64,000 bases of DNA, from NCBI RefSeq assembly GCF_000004195.4, contig NC_030685.2, positions 57,040,048-57,104,047 of the forward strand, given 5' to 3'. This DNA is from Xenopus tropicalis (Eukaryota > Chordata > Amphibia > Anura > Pipidae). Positions 1 through 12,712 of the stretch are shown one piece after another; position 1 is the stretch's first letter; every line of letters begins with the position of its first letter. The notes under the pieces are model-generated. The model searched no databases and was not told the origin of the DNA. It saw only the letters and a program-made list of their open reading frames with translations. The translations under genes and the position numbers were made by a program.

Positions 1-172
1 TTAGTCGCCCGCGGCAAAACTCCCTGTTCGCGGGCGACTAATCTCCCCGAGTTGCCTTCCCCCGCCATCCCACCGGCGAACATGTAAGTCGCCGGCGGGA
101 TGGCAGAGGCGAGATTAGTCGCCCGCGAACAGGGAGTTTTGCCGCGGGCGACTAATCTCCCCGTGTGCCAGA
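1..172. repeat. GC-rich foldback MITE with nested hairpins (left end cut by window)
   Basis: Bases 1-44 are an exact reverse complement of 112-155. Each arm is itself a hairpin, with a perfect 13-bp stem ttagtcgcccgcg pairing with 29-41 in the first arm. The centre has a third stem, 64-79 against 89-104, with one mismatch. The right end reads gtgtgccagagccc before taa. The GC content differs sharply from the AT-rich flanks. It resembles an abundant Xenopus MITE family; the name was not checked. Confidence 0.8.
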
Positions 173-175
173 GCC

Positions 176-332
176 CTAAATGGCTGCCCCCGTGGCTACA
201 CAGAAGCTTTATTGTATAAACTATAGTAGTCTTTCTAAGGAAAACACACCAGTTGTACCAGTACAGGGCAGCATTACATTATATAGTAATTACTTTTATA
301 CACTTTCATTTTTTGGTGTTACTGTCCCTTTA
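176..332. repeat. Half T2/Kolobok-like MITE ending in TTAA
   Basis: The block runs from about ggctgcccccgtggctac to actgtccctttaa; on the minus strand it starts TTAAAGGGACAGTAACACC, the T2-type terminus. A second copy lies at 38990-39159. Only the half next to this end is present. A 71-codon ORF here is not a gene. Confidence 0.65.
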
Positions 333-3110
333 AGAGGCCCCACCTTAACCAATAATAGATTACCACTGAGTGACACCACTGGGATATTAGGGTAACTGTA
401 TTGCACATGTACCCTTTTCTTCACCACTTGCAAATAAAAATGGAGATGAAATTCTATATTAGTATGGGCTGAGTGCTAATCACTGGGTCTTAGTAGTTTT
501 TTCTCTTTGATAGATATTATTCCGTTATTACCCAGGATCGCTGTCACATTACAGGTTAGGGCCAGCAGTGCCCTAGTTTTTAAGGTAAATGTTACTTTTG
601 GCCAACACATACATAAATAAGGAGTGCCATTCTGCTAAAAAAAGACCTCAAAATAACGTTACTGGGAACGTGATTGGTAAAGGCAGCGTATGATGCCACT
701 ACAAAGTGGCTCTGCCATTTTCTCAACTCAATTAAGAAAAATGAATGCATTTGTATTTAATTGCTGTAATTTCATTAATGAATGTTTGAATAATTGTTGC
801 TATGTTCTTTCCATTGTAATTTAGAAGATTTCATTTTACGTGTTTCTAATGCAGAGACCAAGACTAATTGCTTGTTCTTAGGAGTTTTTCAGATAAAAAA
901 GATTGTGAAAGGCTGGGAGAAGCGTAATAAAATGAAATAGTGAAGGAATGCATCAAATCACAAAGCTATAGGGATGTTGAACTTTACTTGTCTCAGTAAA
1001 ATCATTTAGCGTTAGGTAAGTGATCTGTACTCCTACAGACTTAAAAGACCTACAGCCATTTAAGGGTTTTGAATTAGTCCACTTAATATAACAAGATAAA
1101 AAAACTATTGGGTTATGGCTATTTTTATTAGTGGCAGGACCCTGTACATAGGAGACTTTCTGAGTCTATGTAAGCAGAAGGTATAGGGCTTCCTAGTTCC
1201 TAAGGGCCTTCTGGGGTTCCTGTCTTGCACTTCACATCTAGGTATTCTTTGCGTTCCATTCTAGTGAGCTCATTTATCAAGGAAGATATTTCTTTGCTTT
1301 GTGGTTTTAGAGGTTTTGGATTTTTTTTTAAGCTGGCTTATGTGACAATACGGAAAAGTCATGGCTTGCACATTTTTCCACATCTTTTTTATGTTCATGC
1401 TTTTTCAATTTGGCTCTTCTAATAAATGACATTTGTGGAAATGAGTTTAGTCGTGGTTTCAAAATACTATAAAATCACGAAAATCTAAATGTTAATTAAT
1501 GGCCTCCCAAATGTTGCCAAGGAACCCTTTACAAAAAACCTGCCATAAGCAGACAGTTGATACAGTATAAGGCTTGTTGGTGCCTTGCGTTCCTTAATGC
1601 TCCTGTCCCACCTGGAGAAGTGATGTTAGTGTCATGTCAGGGGCCACCCATGTCCATCTCATTATGCTTCCAGCACTGCCAAGTGTAGATAGAACAGCTT
1701 ACAGGGGCTTCAGTCTATATGTATCTTCAGGGCTTTGCATATATTTATGTCCCATGGTAAATGAGACCTTAGGAACCTTAGGAGTTGCACTTCTGTTCAC
1801 AACAGATTGATAGCTTGGGCAGAAAATGAAAAGTTGGCTATTAGCGTATTATGAATACAATGATGGTAAGGATATCTAAAGTTGAGCCCCCTGCAAATTA
1901 GTCATTCTTGGTTAGACCTTCAAGAACACCACCAGATTAGACTCTGCAGTCAGTGAAACTACCTCTTTCTACACTGGAAACAATGTATACATTGTATTAG
2001 AGGACCGGTCTACTCTCCAGGCCTCGAGCTGCCTCTGTTGTTAGACTTCTGCCATTCAAATAATTTTTTTTTTGAAAATTCCAAGATATTAACAAAAAAA
2101 AATATTTAGCAATAGTGCCATCTGCTGGTCAGTTTTCTGACTGATCTAGTCCATTAGAAAGTGATAGAAGAAAGAAAGTGAACTGTTCTAATGTTGCTTT
2201 CTTTTGGAAAGACATCAGAAATCTTCTCATGTCTGAGCAGAGCAACAGCATAACAGTTCTCTGTCTTTTTTTTCTGATCTGTTCAGCCATCCTCAACATA
2301 GTTTAAAAAAACTGATCAGCAGGTGGGTACAAAATGCGTCAATTTATTTTAAAGGTTTGCATTTTATTTAACTTTGTTAATTGAACTGACAGTTGGTATG
2401 GACTTTAACTTGCTATTTCAAAAATATGATCCTCGACTATAGTTATGAGCAACAAATGGTCCAACAGTAATGGTTTATGGTCCAACAGTAATGGTTAGCA
2501 CACAAGGTAAATTGCAGCATCACTTTTATACAAATATTATCTAATACTAAGCAATAGAGAGCTCCCTGACTTGCTAAACATAAAGAGATAAGATGGTTAG
2601 CATCCCCATTGAACTTTATTCATGTTGGTGCTAGATGAGAGCAATGGAATAGTTTCTGAAAAGGGACTGGTGTGCGTAATCAGTTATTTTTCTTTGCTGG
2701 TTTGTCAGGAAATTTTCAATTTTGACAAGAAAAAACACTGCCAGCTATCAACACTCAACTCCTGTGCTAGCGGATTAATATAAGGTCAATAGAATTTTAC
2801 GATACAGTCCTTCTGCTCACACCATCAATGTATTTTCCACTAAAAATGTATGTTTGTCCTGCAAATTTATTTTCCACACCTTGCTGGGGCGATGACACTT
2901 TTGGAAATGAAAGCTTTAATGCTCACAGAATGCGGCTGTTTTCCATTCGCTCTCAGTTCTGCCCTTTCCTACCCTGTGCGCCTCTGACATAGATTAGTGT
3001 TTCTTGTGACTTTCCACTTTTTAACCATGTCATTTTATACATCTGCAGCCAAATATATTTATAAACTTCATCATTTACTAGAACAGCTCTTGCCATTATA
3101 AGAACAACTA
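333..3110. other. Intergenic AT-rich sequence, nothing recognised
   Basis: No coding exon, structured RNA or clear transposon was seen. A direct duplication of tggtccaacagtaatggtt occurs at about 2457-2494. Confidence 0.5.
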
Positions 3111-3447
3111 GGGGCAGATTTATTCATTTTCATTTTTTTTATTTTCAATTTCAACTAAACTCGTTTTCCTGAATGTCTAATATTTACTTTCACATGGGAA
3201 AGTTGCTGTGAGAAAAGTTGTAAAAAAAACTCGACTTTTTCGAATTGTCACTTTGACTATTCGAAAAAGTCCGGTTTCTCGTACAAAACCAAATGATATC
3301 TATAACGTTTAGAGACAAAAGAAAAAACTTCAAGGAAGGGAAGGGACCTTTGCCATTGACTTCTACATAAGCTTGGCAAGTTTAATCTGGTGAAAAAAAA
3401 TTGAATCGATTTTAAAATTAAAAATTGATGGTTAGTAAATGAGCCCT
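3111..3447. repeat. Foldback MITE, ggggcagattta type
   Basis: The left end ggggcagatttattca and right end ttagtaaatgagccctt are inverted; the interior has paired motifs such as tcgactttttcgaa and ttcgaaaaagtc. Flanks are cta and tta, compatible with a 3-bp target duplication of Harbinger type. The 74-codon ORF inside is incidental. Confidence 0.6.
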
Positions 3448-3666
3448 TTAGTCTTTGTGTAAACCTGGTAAATTCCAACATGGCCGTTCCTTCTGCCCTT
3501 GTCTTCCGTAAATGTTTTTTCCTGTACCAATCAGATTCTCAGTATGGGGGTAATAATATCAAGTGGTGGTGAATATATGGTAGCTCAGAGCGTAGGTGTG
3601 CCAGATACAAAAAGATGTGCAGCTTTTATACTGTGAATACCCCATTATACTTGCACCAACATTACA

Positions 3667-3831
3667 CAGGTATGGGACCAGTTATCCAGAATGCTTGGGA
3701 CTTGGGGGTTTTCTGGATAAGGGATCTTTCCTTAATTTTGATCATCATACTTCTAAGTCGGCTAAAAAATAATTTCAACATTTAATGAACCCAATAAGAT
3801 TGTTTTGCCTCCAATAAGGATTATATATATA
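3667..3831 (+). repeat. MITE of the acaggtatgggacc family, left part (interrupted)
   Basis: It starts caggtatgggaccagttatcc and continues through the family landmarks ggataagggatctttcc and gttttgcctccaataaggat. It breaks off in a TA stretch where the LTR-like element is inserted and resumes at about 4505 with cttagttaggatcaagta. Other copies lie near 7935, 35109, 49096, 53023 and 54896. Confidence 0.8.
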
Positions 3832-3835
3832 TACA

Positions 3836-4500
3836 TGTAGCCCTCTTTTACTACTGCATGAGATCTTGCACGCATTCACCTGCGTGTGGCGCTACAGGAG
3901 CCCTGGGCCTCCGCTATATGGAAGGGCAGGTACACTGATAATGGCGTGCCTCCACCCAGGGCCGGGACAGGTTGGACTGCGGTACCCCTCCCTGGGAAAC
4001 TTCTCTGATCCACAACACACAAACACAAGAAAGGTTGATGGATTTATTGGCAGGGCGCTATACCTTTAAATTAGCAGAGGTAGATACAGCCTGCCAGCCA
4101 GGGGCAACTTCACTCACATAACATACAGTAGGTGGTACTTTCTGAACTACTGAGGGGAATCCCCCACTTATGTGGCAAGTGCTTCAGAGTCTTAGAACTC
4201 CCTTTGGCTTTCCGTGCCCTGAGAAGAGCACGCTTTGTTCTTCAGAGCCCTGTACAGGACCCCCTTTCCTTCCGCACCCTAAGAGAGCACGCTTTCTGCC
4301 ACTGGGGAGGATTCCCAATTACTTTATTATACAGAGCACTGTGTGAGCTACCAACACCTTGCTTGTCTATCTGCTTCCTCGTTCCCAGCAGCACCCTCTC
4401 CTCTCTCTTCCTTCCTGTCAGCTCACACAGGGGGTGGGGGCTCCTCCTCCTTACACAGTAACAGCACAGAGGGGAGACAAGTATACACAGCTCCCCTACA
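3836..4500. mobile_element. Candidate solo LTR (665 bp) inserted in a MITE
   Basis: It begins TGTAGCCCTC and ends CCCCTACA, i.e. TGTAG...CTACA termini as in LTRs, flanked on both sides by TACA (3832-3835 and 4501-4504), a 4-bp target duplication. It splits the MITE whose halves lie at 3667-3831 and from 4505. It is GC-richer than its surroundings and has no retroviral-type ORF, as expected for a solo LTR. Four-base duplications suit Gypsy-like elements, but the family was not identified. Short ORFs inside are incidental. Confidence 0.6.
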
Positions 4501-4504
4501 TACA

Positions 4505-4795
4505 TATATATCTTAGTTAGGATCAAGTAAAAACTAATGTTTAAATATTACAAAGAAGAAGAAAAAAATATGAATTATTTGATTAAAATGGAGTCTATTG
4601 GAGATGGCCTGGTCTGGACTGGGATTCAAAATAGGCCCTGACATTTCAAGCATACAGATACCAAAACAGTCCCCCACCATCCCACTAAATGGTGACTGTC
4701 TGTGGCAGCCTTCTGGCATTTGCCAGAATTTGCAGATTGCCAGCCCAAGCCTGGAGATAGCTTTCCCATAATTCAGAGCTTCATGGTGGGTCCGG
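4505..4795 (+). repeat. MITE of the acaggtatgggacc family, right part, itself interrupted
   Basis: It continues the 3667 copy: cttagttaggatcaagtaaa, then tgaattatttgattaaaatg, ggagatggcct, and after a 142-bp insertion (4611-4752) ggagatagctttcccataat and tcagagctt. The far terminus is not clearly present. Confidence 0.7.
4611..4752. repeat. Small element (ggtctggactggg type) inserted in the MITE
   Basis: It interrupts the MITE and is flanked by ggagatggcct and ggagatagctt, an imperfect duplication of the target. Its core ctctggcatttgccagaa-like sequence and ends ggtctggactggg / gattgccag recur at about 35590-35720. Confidence 0.6.
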
Positions 4796-4806
4796 TATGG
4801 ATTGCT

Positions 4807-4854
4807 GTGCACCGGGCCCCTCCAAAGATTTTTTTGCAGGGGGGCCTGGTGCAC
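4807..4854. repeat. Short hairpin, gtgcaccgggcccc
   Basis: gtgcaccgggcccc (4807-4820) pairs with ggggcctggtgcac (4841-4854) with one mismatch around a 20-nt loop. It is probably the end of another repeat. Confidence 0.55.
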
Positions 4855-4899
4855 ACTAGTTACACCAATGATATTATTCATGTAGTCCTAATCTAAAGG

Positions 4900-6056
4900 T
4901 TGCAGGGGGGATAAAATTAACCAATGTAGATAAGGGTGCTTATGTCGATGCACCATAATTATATCTATAAATGGCACTAGCTCTCTGTTCCATCTCCCTT
5001 TTCCTAAAGCTTTTCTCCTGAAACTGTTCTATGTTTTTTTTTTACTGCCTCCTTTCTCTTATTCTTTATCTTTTTCTTTCTATCTCCACTGGTTTGGTTA
5101 TCTTCTAGAAAACAGAAGCGGGGTCATCTGGTGTGCAGAAAGAAAGCAAGCAATTACAGTGCCATTGTCAGAGTATAATGCTGAGCAATAGGTTCATGAA
5201 ATATCATGTTTCTTTCAGCTTACTGAACTGCTGAAATCACATCGCGCGGCTGTATTAAAAGAAAGTGATTTATAATGTCAATAGATATAATTACAGCCTG
5301 ACTGCAAGAATGTGCACATATTTTAGGCAGGAGGAGAATAGATCAGTAAATAAATGAATAACCAAGCAGTGTGTTGATGTGGTGTCTCTGCCTTATGGAG
5401 GGCGTGATAAAACAGACAGTGATATGTTCTGCTCCTGTAATCTCTTCATGTGGAACTGTATACTAGATGTATTTTCATTAACCAGTTTGGTGACACAGAG
5501 CGCTTGGAAAAGGGCATTATAAATAACTGTAATTAACTAGTTATTGTTCTATCATTATCATTATCCTTTTCAATTAAACCATTGGTTTGGAAAGGAATTT
5601 TTAGGATACACTGTATGGGGTAAACAGGTAAATTGGTTTCATCTGGAATTCGGTGTCCGGGATTGACAGATTTGGAGTAAATAATTAAAAATAATAACTA
5701 GACGCCCCATACAAAATCCCATCATCAATCAAGTACATTGGGGAAAGGTTAACAGTGAAAACTAGAAGCTGTGAAAACAAGGTATGGCTTATATACAATG
5801 CTCACTGCATTTATTACATGTTGTAATCACAATGTTTGTAAAATGGGCAATGGATTTTCACCTTCTAAACTCAACAGTGATAATATGGCAGCTATATGTT
5901 TCTGTTGGATTTAACTTCAAATCGTCATAAAAGTAGGACCCTGTCCTATCCTATTATATATAAACATATATACATATATAACTCTTTTCCTTATGCGGAA
6001 ATCCATTATCCAAAAGTCTTCAGATTAAAGGAATGCCATTTTTACTACAGCCCATT
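4900..6056. other. Intergenic, nothing recognised
   Basis: AT-rich with a short pyrimidine tract at about 5030-5090. No feature could be supported. Confidence 0.45.
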
Positions 6057-6220
6057 TTAAAGTGGACCTGTCACCCAAACATAAAAAGCTGTATAATAAA
6101 AACCCTTTTCAAATTAAACATGAACCCCAAAGTCATTTTTTTTAATTAACACATCCATACCCATTATAGAAGCATTTAAAAGTCCCAGCTGCCTGCCCCG
6201 CCTCTATGCCTTAGGCATAG
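6057..6220 (+). repeat. T2-like repeat fragment starting TTAAAGTGGACC
   Basis: TTAAAGTGGACCTGTCACCC at 6057 followed by aaaaagctgtataataaaa and tgccccgcctctatgcc matches a Xenopus repeat I recognise. Only one end is present. Confidence 0.55.
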
Positions 6221-6604
6221 GGTTTTTATGTGTTTTTATTAAAAACTTCACAAAAAAGAATTAACACAACTCAGACCGACATGCCGGCCAATAATTACAA
6301 GTTATAACCAAAATTCACACCCCCAGTCCACTGGCCAAATGTCCACATGAAGATCCTGACATATGGACAAAAGTAGTCTCAGTCCTTGGAAGAGTCTATG
6401 ATTGGGCCGTGGATTTCCGGAAGAGGACGATGGAAAATCAAAACTATTGACATCCTGTTGCTCCCGGTGGTCTGAAGGAGCAAAATCCAACATAGTGGGG
6501 CAGACAGTTAATTTCACTTTCAATTCAGAACTTCTTAGATGTCACTGCACTCCTCTTATTCCCCCTCCCTCCTCACCATGTAATTGTGTAACCAGCTAAC
6601 TATT

Positions 6605-6862
6605 TATATGTGGCTACTATTTATACGTGGGGCGTTGATTAGCGGACGTTCCGTCAATGGCTAACATGGCGACTATTTATACGCGGTGCGTTGATTATCG
6701 CATGTATCGTCAAATACCGCACGAAAATAGTCTTCGCGACTAAAATAACGCATGCAGTATCGCGCATAAATTAAAGCAAGTATGCTTTTAGTGAATCGTG
6801 CGTTAAGTCGCGAAAATTTAGACGTGATAAAAAATTTTAACGAACTTTAGTGAATCAGCCCT
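6605..6862. repeat. MITE-like block ending ttagtgaatcagccct
   Basis: CpG-rich sequence with repeated motifs (ctatttatacg, gcgttgatta, gtcgcgaaaa) ending actttagtgaatcagccct, a typical frog MITE terminus. The left limit is uncertain. Confidence 0.45.
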
Positions 6863-7489
6863 AATGTATGGGATAGACTAACCAGTAGAAGCGGGGTCTG
6901 GTTTTGTGCCACCCTTTTAATCTTGGAAGTAATGCATCTTTCATACATCAGCCTATTTTATGTTACGATGTTTGAATTCTGTGGAATTTCCAGTAATTTC
7001 CATGCTATCAACTATTCAATGACTTGGCATTCTAACCTAAACCTACAGGGACTTCTAGCAAAAGGGTGTTCACTTTTAATAAAGCAAAGAAATATAGATT
7101 AATGTATCCATTCTGTATAAAGTGCCACTACACCGATGGAGTACTGAACAAGCACATAATAGAGCCACCTTGATTGTGGTGCTTCTTTATTATCATATGC
7201 TGTTGTGGCTTTAGAATGCATGTTGCTATGACTTCTGTCCCAAATCACCTAAGTAAATTGTGGGGGTCTATTAGCAATAGACAACATAATATAATTCACC
7301 ATATTAATTTGAATTGCAGATGTCATTAAGGCAAACATTGCATGAGTTATTTTCATAAAGGAATATTCATACTTGACATATTAGTACCATACATATTTTG
7401 CTGTTAAAAGATACTTTTGTACAAAAATGCTAAAAAATAGACTTTTTGGAGTAGGAAAAACACAATATAGTGCTAATTTATAAGAATAA

Positions 7490-7925
7490 GTAGAATGTGC
7501 AAAGTGCAATGTGCAATTTTGGGCCCAAATCATCCTGTTTTTTCCCACAATGCAGCTTGTTTGCTATAATTTCAATTGCCAGTGTTCAAAATGACATCTG
7601 CACCCGATTTGTTAGGTGCTACTTTCAGTTGGCAGAGGCTGCTGTGGGAACCCAGAAGCTACTGCCACTCGTAGCTTCCCCTGTGTCAATAGGCAACACT
7701 GCATGAAGAAGAGAGGAATGGACCCAGTGGCGCATAGTGTAACTATGTGGAAGTGCACATTACACACCTGTAGTGAATGGTGTCAATTTGTGTAATACAG
7801 TAACTGTGGCAAACTGCAAATGGACTTGTGCTTCATGAAAAATCCCTCATTTCTATTTATAAATGTAAATATGCCAGCTTACACTGTTGCTGTAAACCTG
7901 ACTTGGCAGTGGTACACCAGCAGTA
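7490..7925. repeat. Repeat related to 56515-56850
   Basis: gtgcaaagtgcaatgtgcaa and tttttcccacaatgcagc are shared with the copy near 56515 (gcaaagtgcaatttcaagtg and ttttttcccacaatgca). The limits are approximate and the ORFs across it are not genes. Confidence 0.45.
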
Positions 7926-7934
7926 GCTTTTGGA

Positions 7935-8172
7935 GATATAGGTGTGCGACCGTAATTTGGATCTCCATACTATAACTCTACTAAAACATTAAATAAACCC
8001 AATAAGATTGTTTTGCCTCCAATAAGGATTAATTATATCTTGGTTGTGATCAAGTAAAAGGTTAAAAACATTTGAATCATTTGATTATTATTATATTACG
8101 TCAATGGGAGATGGCCTTCCCGTAATTCAGAGCTTTCTGGTAATGTGTTTTCTGGGTAACAGATTCTATAGC
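7935..8172 (+). repeat. MITE of the acaggtatgggacc family (partial)
   Basis: Landmarks gtaatttggatctccata, gttttgcctccaataagga, ttaattatatcttggttg and ggagatggccttcccgtaat are in family order. Both termini are degenerate. Confidence 0.75.
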
Positions 8173-8842
8173 TGTAGTACCTCACATTTCATGGCTATTA
8201 ATGTACATTTCACTTGAGAAATGAGAAAAATGAGCATAGTGCAATAGGTCTGTGAATGGCATGCATTTACAGAATGTTAGTGAAGAGACCCCTATGCTAT
8301 GTATAATCAAAAGCTCCTTCACTTTATCCAACAGGTAATATCACATAATCTTTGCTACAACTCCTACTGGTATAAGAACATAAAATGGACTGTGTAAGGC
8401 AGCTGTACAGGCTTAAGTGCAGTTTAGAAAATCAATGATAGTTTTATGTGAAGAGTTTGCATGAATGCTAATGCTAACTGACAGAGAACAAATGAAACGC
8501 AAATTCCTTATGGCATCTCAATGTGCTCCAGGTTTTATTTTGGAAAGAATTGCATGTCGCATTCTTCTCGTGATGCCTGAATGTGACGGTAAAAGACAAC
8601 CGAACAAGTTTCATTTCCAGGAACGCTATAAGTAAATCTCTTTCTCTCTTATCATATAAGACTGGGCTGTCTAACTGAAGCTTCATCACGGCCCAAACAT
8701 GACCTTCAGTTGGATTCAATCTGACCACCAACGCCGCTGAGATGTCTCCCGTGTCTGCTCAGGAAATCAGTGTAATAACAGGATAAGCCATTTTAAATGT
8801 AATGGGAAATATTTCACATATGAAAAAATATAGACACAGCAC

Positions 8843-8861
8843 ATATATATATATATATATT
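8843..8861. repeat. (AT)n microsatellite
   Basis: Uninterrupted alternating AT of about 9 units. Confidence 0.9.
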
Positions 8862-10234
8862 GAGAAATCTGCTCCTTTATGTGGAACACTCGGTTGTGCT
8901 ATAAAATTGAAATGGCTGCAGTTTTTATAGTTTGTTTTCTTAGCCACTGAAAAGAATTGTGATTTTCCTCACATGATTGATGTGATATTTGAATCTGACT
9001 TTTGTATGTGCACACACTGCAGAGAAAGGAGTAGCAGCATGCTCGGAATAATGAAGAAAAATTGAAGTAGTTATCCAATCAGTTAGGTTGTACTCTATGT
9101 ACAATCTGTTCCACAGTGGTAAATTAAAATACTCATGTTGGGCTAATGGCTTATATGAATTATGCAAATCATCCTGGGGGAGTTTTCATATGGCTAAACT
9201 TCTTCAATAAGAGGGCTCTTGTTATATTTTGTACTATCTTGAAAATAAACTTGACATTACTCACAGAAATGGCTTCTTTTTACATGGTTTAAACTGACGG
9301 GCTGGGCCAATATGTCAGGGGTACAATAAGCACTGTGTAACACAGAACAATCCATATTCACATATACATTTATTTCACTTTGTTGTGAACATTGTTCTTA
9401 ATATGACTCAACATTTTCACAATCATTTAGATGTAAAACATCAGTTTTGTTTGTATCTTTTTGAGGCTAAATATTATTTATTTCATGATAATTTTTTCAG
9501 AGATGTCCATAAAACAGTGAGCACTGTGTTTTCATTTAACATCATTCTTGTGCCCAACAGTGGTCACCTATGCACGCAATCATGCAAGTGCAAAAATTCA
9601 CAAAAAGAACTTGCATTATGATATTGCATTATAGTTGTTCTGATGCACTGTGATCCATTACATTCATCTTATTTTCCACCATTTTTCTTTAGTCTCCAAT
9701 TCATCACCACTGTTGGACAGTTATCACATAGAGAGTTATGTCAGTGGAACCAACATGGTATTGGGCATTAGTATTTACACCACAGCTGGAGGGTTTAGAC
9801 CCTGTAGAACTAGACCCCTGGACTAATATAGGCATTCCTCACAGTAGGAAATGACTATCCCTTAATCCCCCCGCAATGCATTCTGTGATTATTTTATGAG
9901 AAATTATTATTAATACCTGTATGTTATTGAATAGCTTTTTCAATATAAAAGACCAAAATCTCTACTTATATTTATAAATATATATTATTTTATTTAAAAT
10001 GCTGGGGTTGTGTATTAAGGATGGCTATAGAAATACTGGCAATTAAAGATCTTTTCATCTGTATTTTTTTCCTAAATGCACCAGATACCAGATTTTTGGG
10101 ATCCCAGATTCTCAGTAGAGTCTGAGATGTGGTGTGATGCAAATAGCACAGAATATACTACGGAAAAGATATATTACTGGACTAACCCTTTTTTGATTAT
10201 AAGGACCTCAAAAAAATAAATGATGTAGGGTTCT
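8862..10234. other. Intergenic, nothing recognised
   Basis: AT-rich; ORFs are short with no family resemblance. Confidence 0.45.
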
Positions 10235-10498
10235 AGGGGCTAGATTAGAATCTAAGATTTTTTCATCAAATTGAATATGGCCATAAGTGTGGCCATATTG
10301 GGTCAGATTCAATTTGATGAGAAAAGCTTATTCAGTGCCACATTTTGCCATAGAGCAAGATACAATTTTATGAGGAAAACTTCATTACATGAAAACTTTA
10401 TTAAAGTCTATGGGAAAAAGCAGTAGAAAAATGTTTCCTATATGATAAACCATAAAATCAATGTTTCTCAGTGAATGAAATCTGGCTCTATATCTTGT
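10235..10498. repeat. MITE copy, gattcaatttga family
   Basis: Contains ttttcatcaaattgaa pairing with ttcaatttgatgagaaaa (about 10256-10322), then the shared core ttaaagtctatgggaaaaa and tgataaaccataaaat, ending cagtgaatgaaatctggctc. The same core occurs at 11143, 16466, 30825 and 35730. Confidence 0.6.
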
Positions 10499-11142
10499 AT
10501 TCAACCAGTTACTCTCTCTATGAGCCTTTTCATGTTATGGTATAGTTTAATTTCTGTAAAAACTGTGGACTTGTTTATTGGTTTAGAAGAGAATAACTAA
10601 GCTTTGCAGAAGTAACTTCTAGCATGGCAAATTTGGAGGACTTTGTCTTGAAGACAATGGCATTTTAAGGAGCGGTTTTATGTAGCCGCTATATATCTCT
10701 TGAGGCTGTTGTTCCCAAACTATGGAAGCAGGGTGGTGCCCAACCTGAAGGCCAGTCAGGTTGAGGTTTGAAGACAACTTCCATTTTTATTCTGAGATAT
10801 TTTTGGATGCCCAAAGGGTCAAAGTGATAATATGGGATAAGTTGGCTAAAATACTGGGTTCTCTGTTACTTTCACTTCATAAAAATGAACAAGAGATTGG
10901 TAACACAAGCCAGATTCTAGAAAGCAAAAGACCTGCTGAGTAATGAGTTCCATGTTATAGACGACAGTATGAATAGAAGCCTAATATATGAACATAGCAC
11001 ATAAAGCCCATGCTTTTTCCACACCTGTATATAAATACTCAGATAACAAAAAGTTCGAGGAAGAGGAAGAATGCTATTAGCAGAAATGGACTTAATTCAT
11101 TCTGATTCTCCACAAGAACAATCACAGATACTTTTGTACATA

Positions 11143-11345
11143 TAACCTGTAATGAGTCAGATGCAATTCAATGAGAAATATCACTTTTTATCACATAAAA
11201 ACTCTGTGAAAAAAACTGAACTGTGAAAAAGTGAAAACTGGAACTGAATTAGGAGAAATGTTTTTCTTCTCAAATTGACTCTAAACCATAAATTTTTATA
11301 CAATAAAGCCAAAAAAAACTGTTTTTTCATTGAATCTGACCCAAT
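11143..11345. repeat. MITE copy, gattcaatttga family
   Basis: Ends gagtcagatgcaattcaatg and ttttcattgaatctgaccc are inverted; the interior has ttatcacataaaaactc and gaaaactggaactgaatt. Confidence 0.6.
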
Positions 11346-11495
11346 GTGGCCAACTTAATTGTGTGTAATACAAAAAACTAGATATCAGGTTCAAATTGTC
11401 CAGGGTCAACATGGCCATCTAAATGTAAAAATATTGTTAAGTGGGAATCCTGCCACCCAGTGTTTGGTTTTGTTTTTTTCTAGTGATTGTAACCA

Positions 11496-11730
11496 GGGTC
11501 GGACTGGCCCACCAGGATACTATTTAACCTGTTTCATAGTCATTCCCTATTTCTGTATGGAAACAAAGAAACTTGATAGATGGAAGAATAGAGTATAGTA
11601 TGTAGAGAAAAAGGGCTAGGATACCAAAGAGTCTGAGGGAGAAGAGGAGGAATTCAAGTTCTGAGAGTGGGTCCATGGTTCAGGGTTTTCTGGTGGGCCC
11701 CTGGCATCTCAGTCCCACACCGATTGTTAG
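11496..11730. repeat. Repeat with ggactggcccacc / ggtgggcccc ends
   Basis: Starts agggtcggactggcccacca and ends near ttctggtgggcccctggcat, an inverted pair familiar from Xenopus repeats. Limits uncertain. Confidence 0.4.
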
Positions 11731-12712
11731 TGTTAAGCATGTTCCCTAAAACCAAACATGGAAACGGCGATATGTCGAACCTTATGAGTTATGATTACAG
11801 GATTTTCTGGTGTGTTTTTTTCCTATGATGCAAGGATGATAAAAGAAAGGCAAGTAAAGAAACAAAAAACAGAGAATGTGAGATAAAACAGAAATAATGG
11901 TTATTAATTCCTTAAGAATAACTGGCTACGGGTTGGGTTTCTAAATGAAAAGTTCTCCTCAGTTCAAGTTACTAAATCAGACAACTTTGTGGTGCATATG
12001 TTATTTATACATGTTCCATTTAGCAATGGAAGGACTACAGCAAATTTCACATACGGTATAATTATCAAAAAATATGTCAATAAATAAAATCTCTTGCATC
12101 TTTATCAAGTTTATTTAGACAGTGACATCAAAAAAGGCATAGTTACATTTTACAAGGTAGTGAGTGTCAGTCTAAGATACTATTCCATTTTATAGTACAG
12201 AAAGAACAGTATTACTTTTTCAAGTCAATGTTTAGACTGTTTTATGTAGGCTAGGGAGCTACTGTATATAAAAGATCAGACTTCACAATAATGTTATCAA
12301 AGACTGTTGTGGGGAGGAACCGGATGGCCTTGCTGAACTATAAAAAGAAATTATAAGATAAATGTTTGTTATTGTTTGCATTACTTATTTCAGATCTCCC
12401 TTCAATCTAAGGACTAATGAAATATGTGCCCTCTCCTTCTGGAGAATCTTTACATCCACCTGAATTCTGATTCAGAAACTGTAAATTCTATTGTTTTTCT
12501 ATTTACCTCCAACCATGATGATTCTTTATTAGCCAGCCTGTTGGTCACATTCGTTTGCCTTTCTCCGGATCCCAAGGTAGAGAGTTCAGTCTCTTCACTT
12601 ACTATTCAGTCCCATAACAATCTATATTAGCTGTATTATTTGTCTATATATAACACAGAACACCAGTTACCAGAAAGACTCATTAACAGACTGTGCAAAG
12701 TTTGTACCATAT

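Noticed and set aside
4132..4526. ORFs of 94-109 codons
   Set aside because: They fall in the LTR-like block and show no retroviral or other domain.
6222..6540. Possible retroposon fragment (ttattaaaaacttcacaaaa at its left)
   Set aside because: The AT-rich end is reminiscent of a poly-A signal on the minus strand, but no target duplication or recognisable protein could be found.
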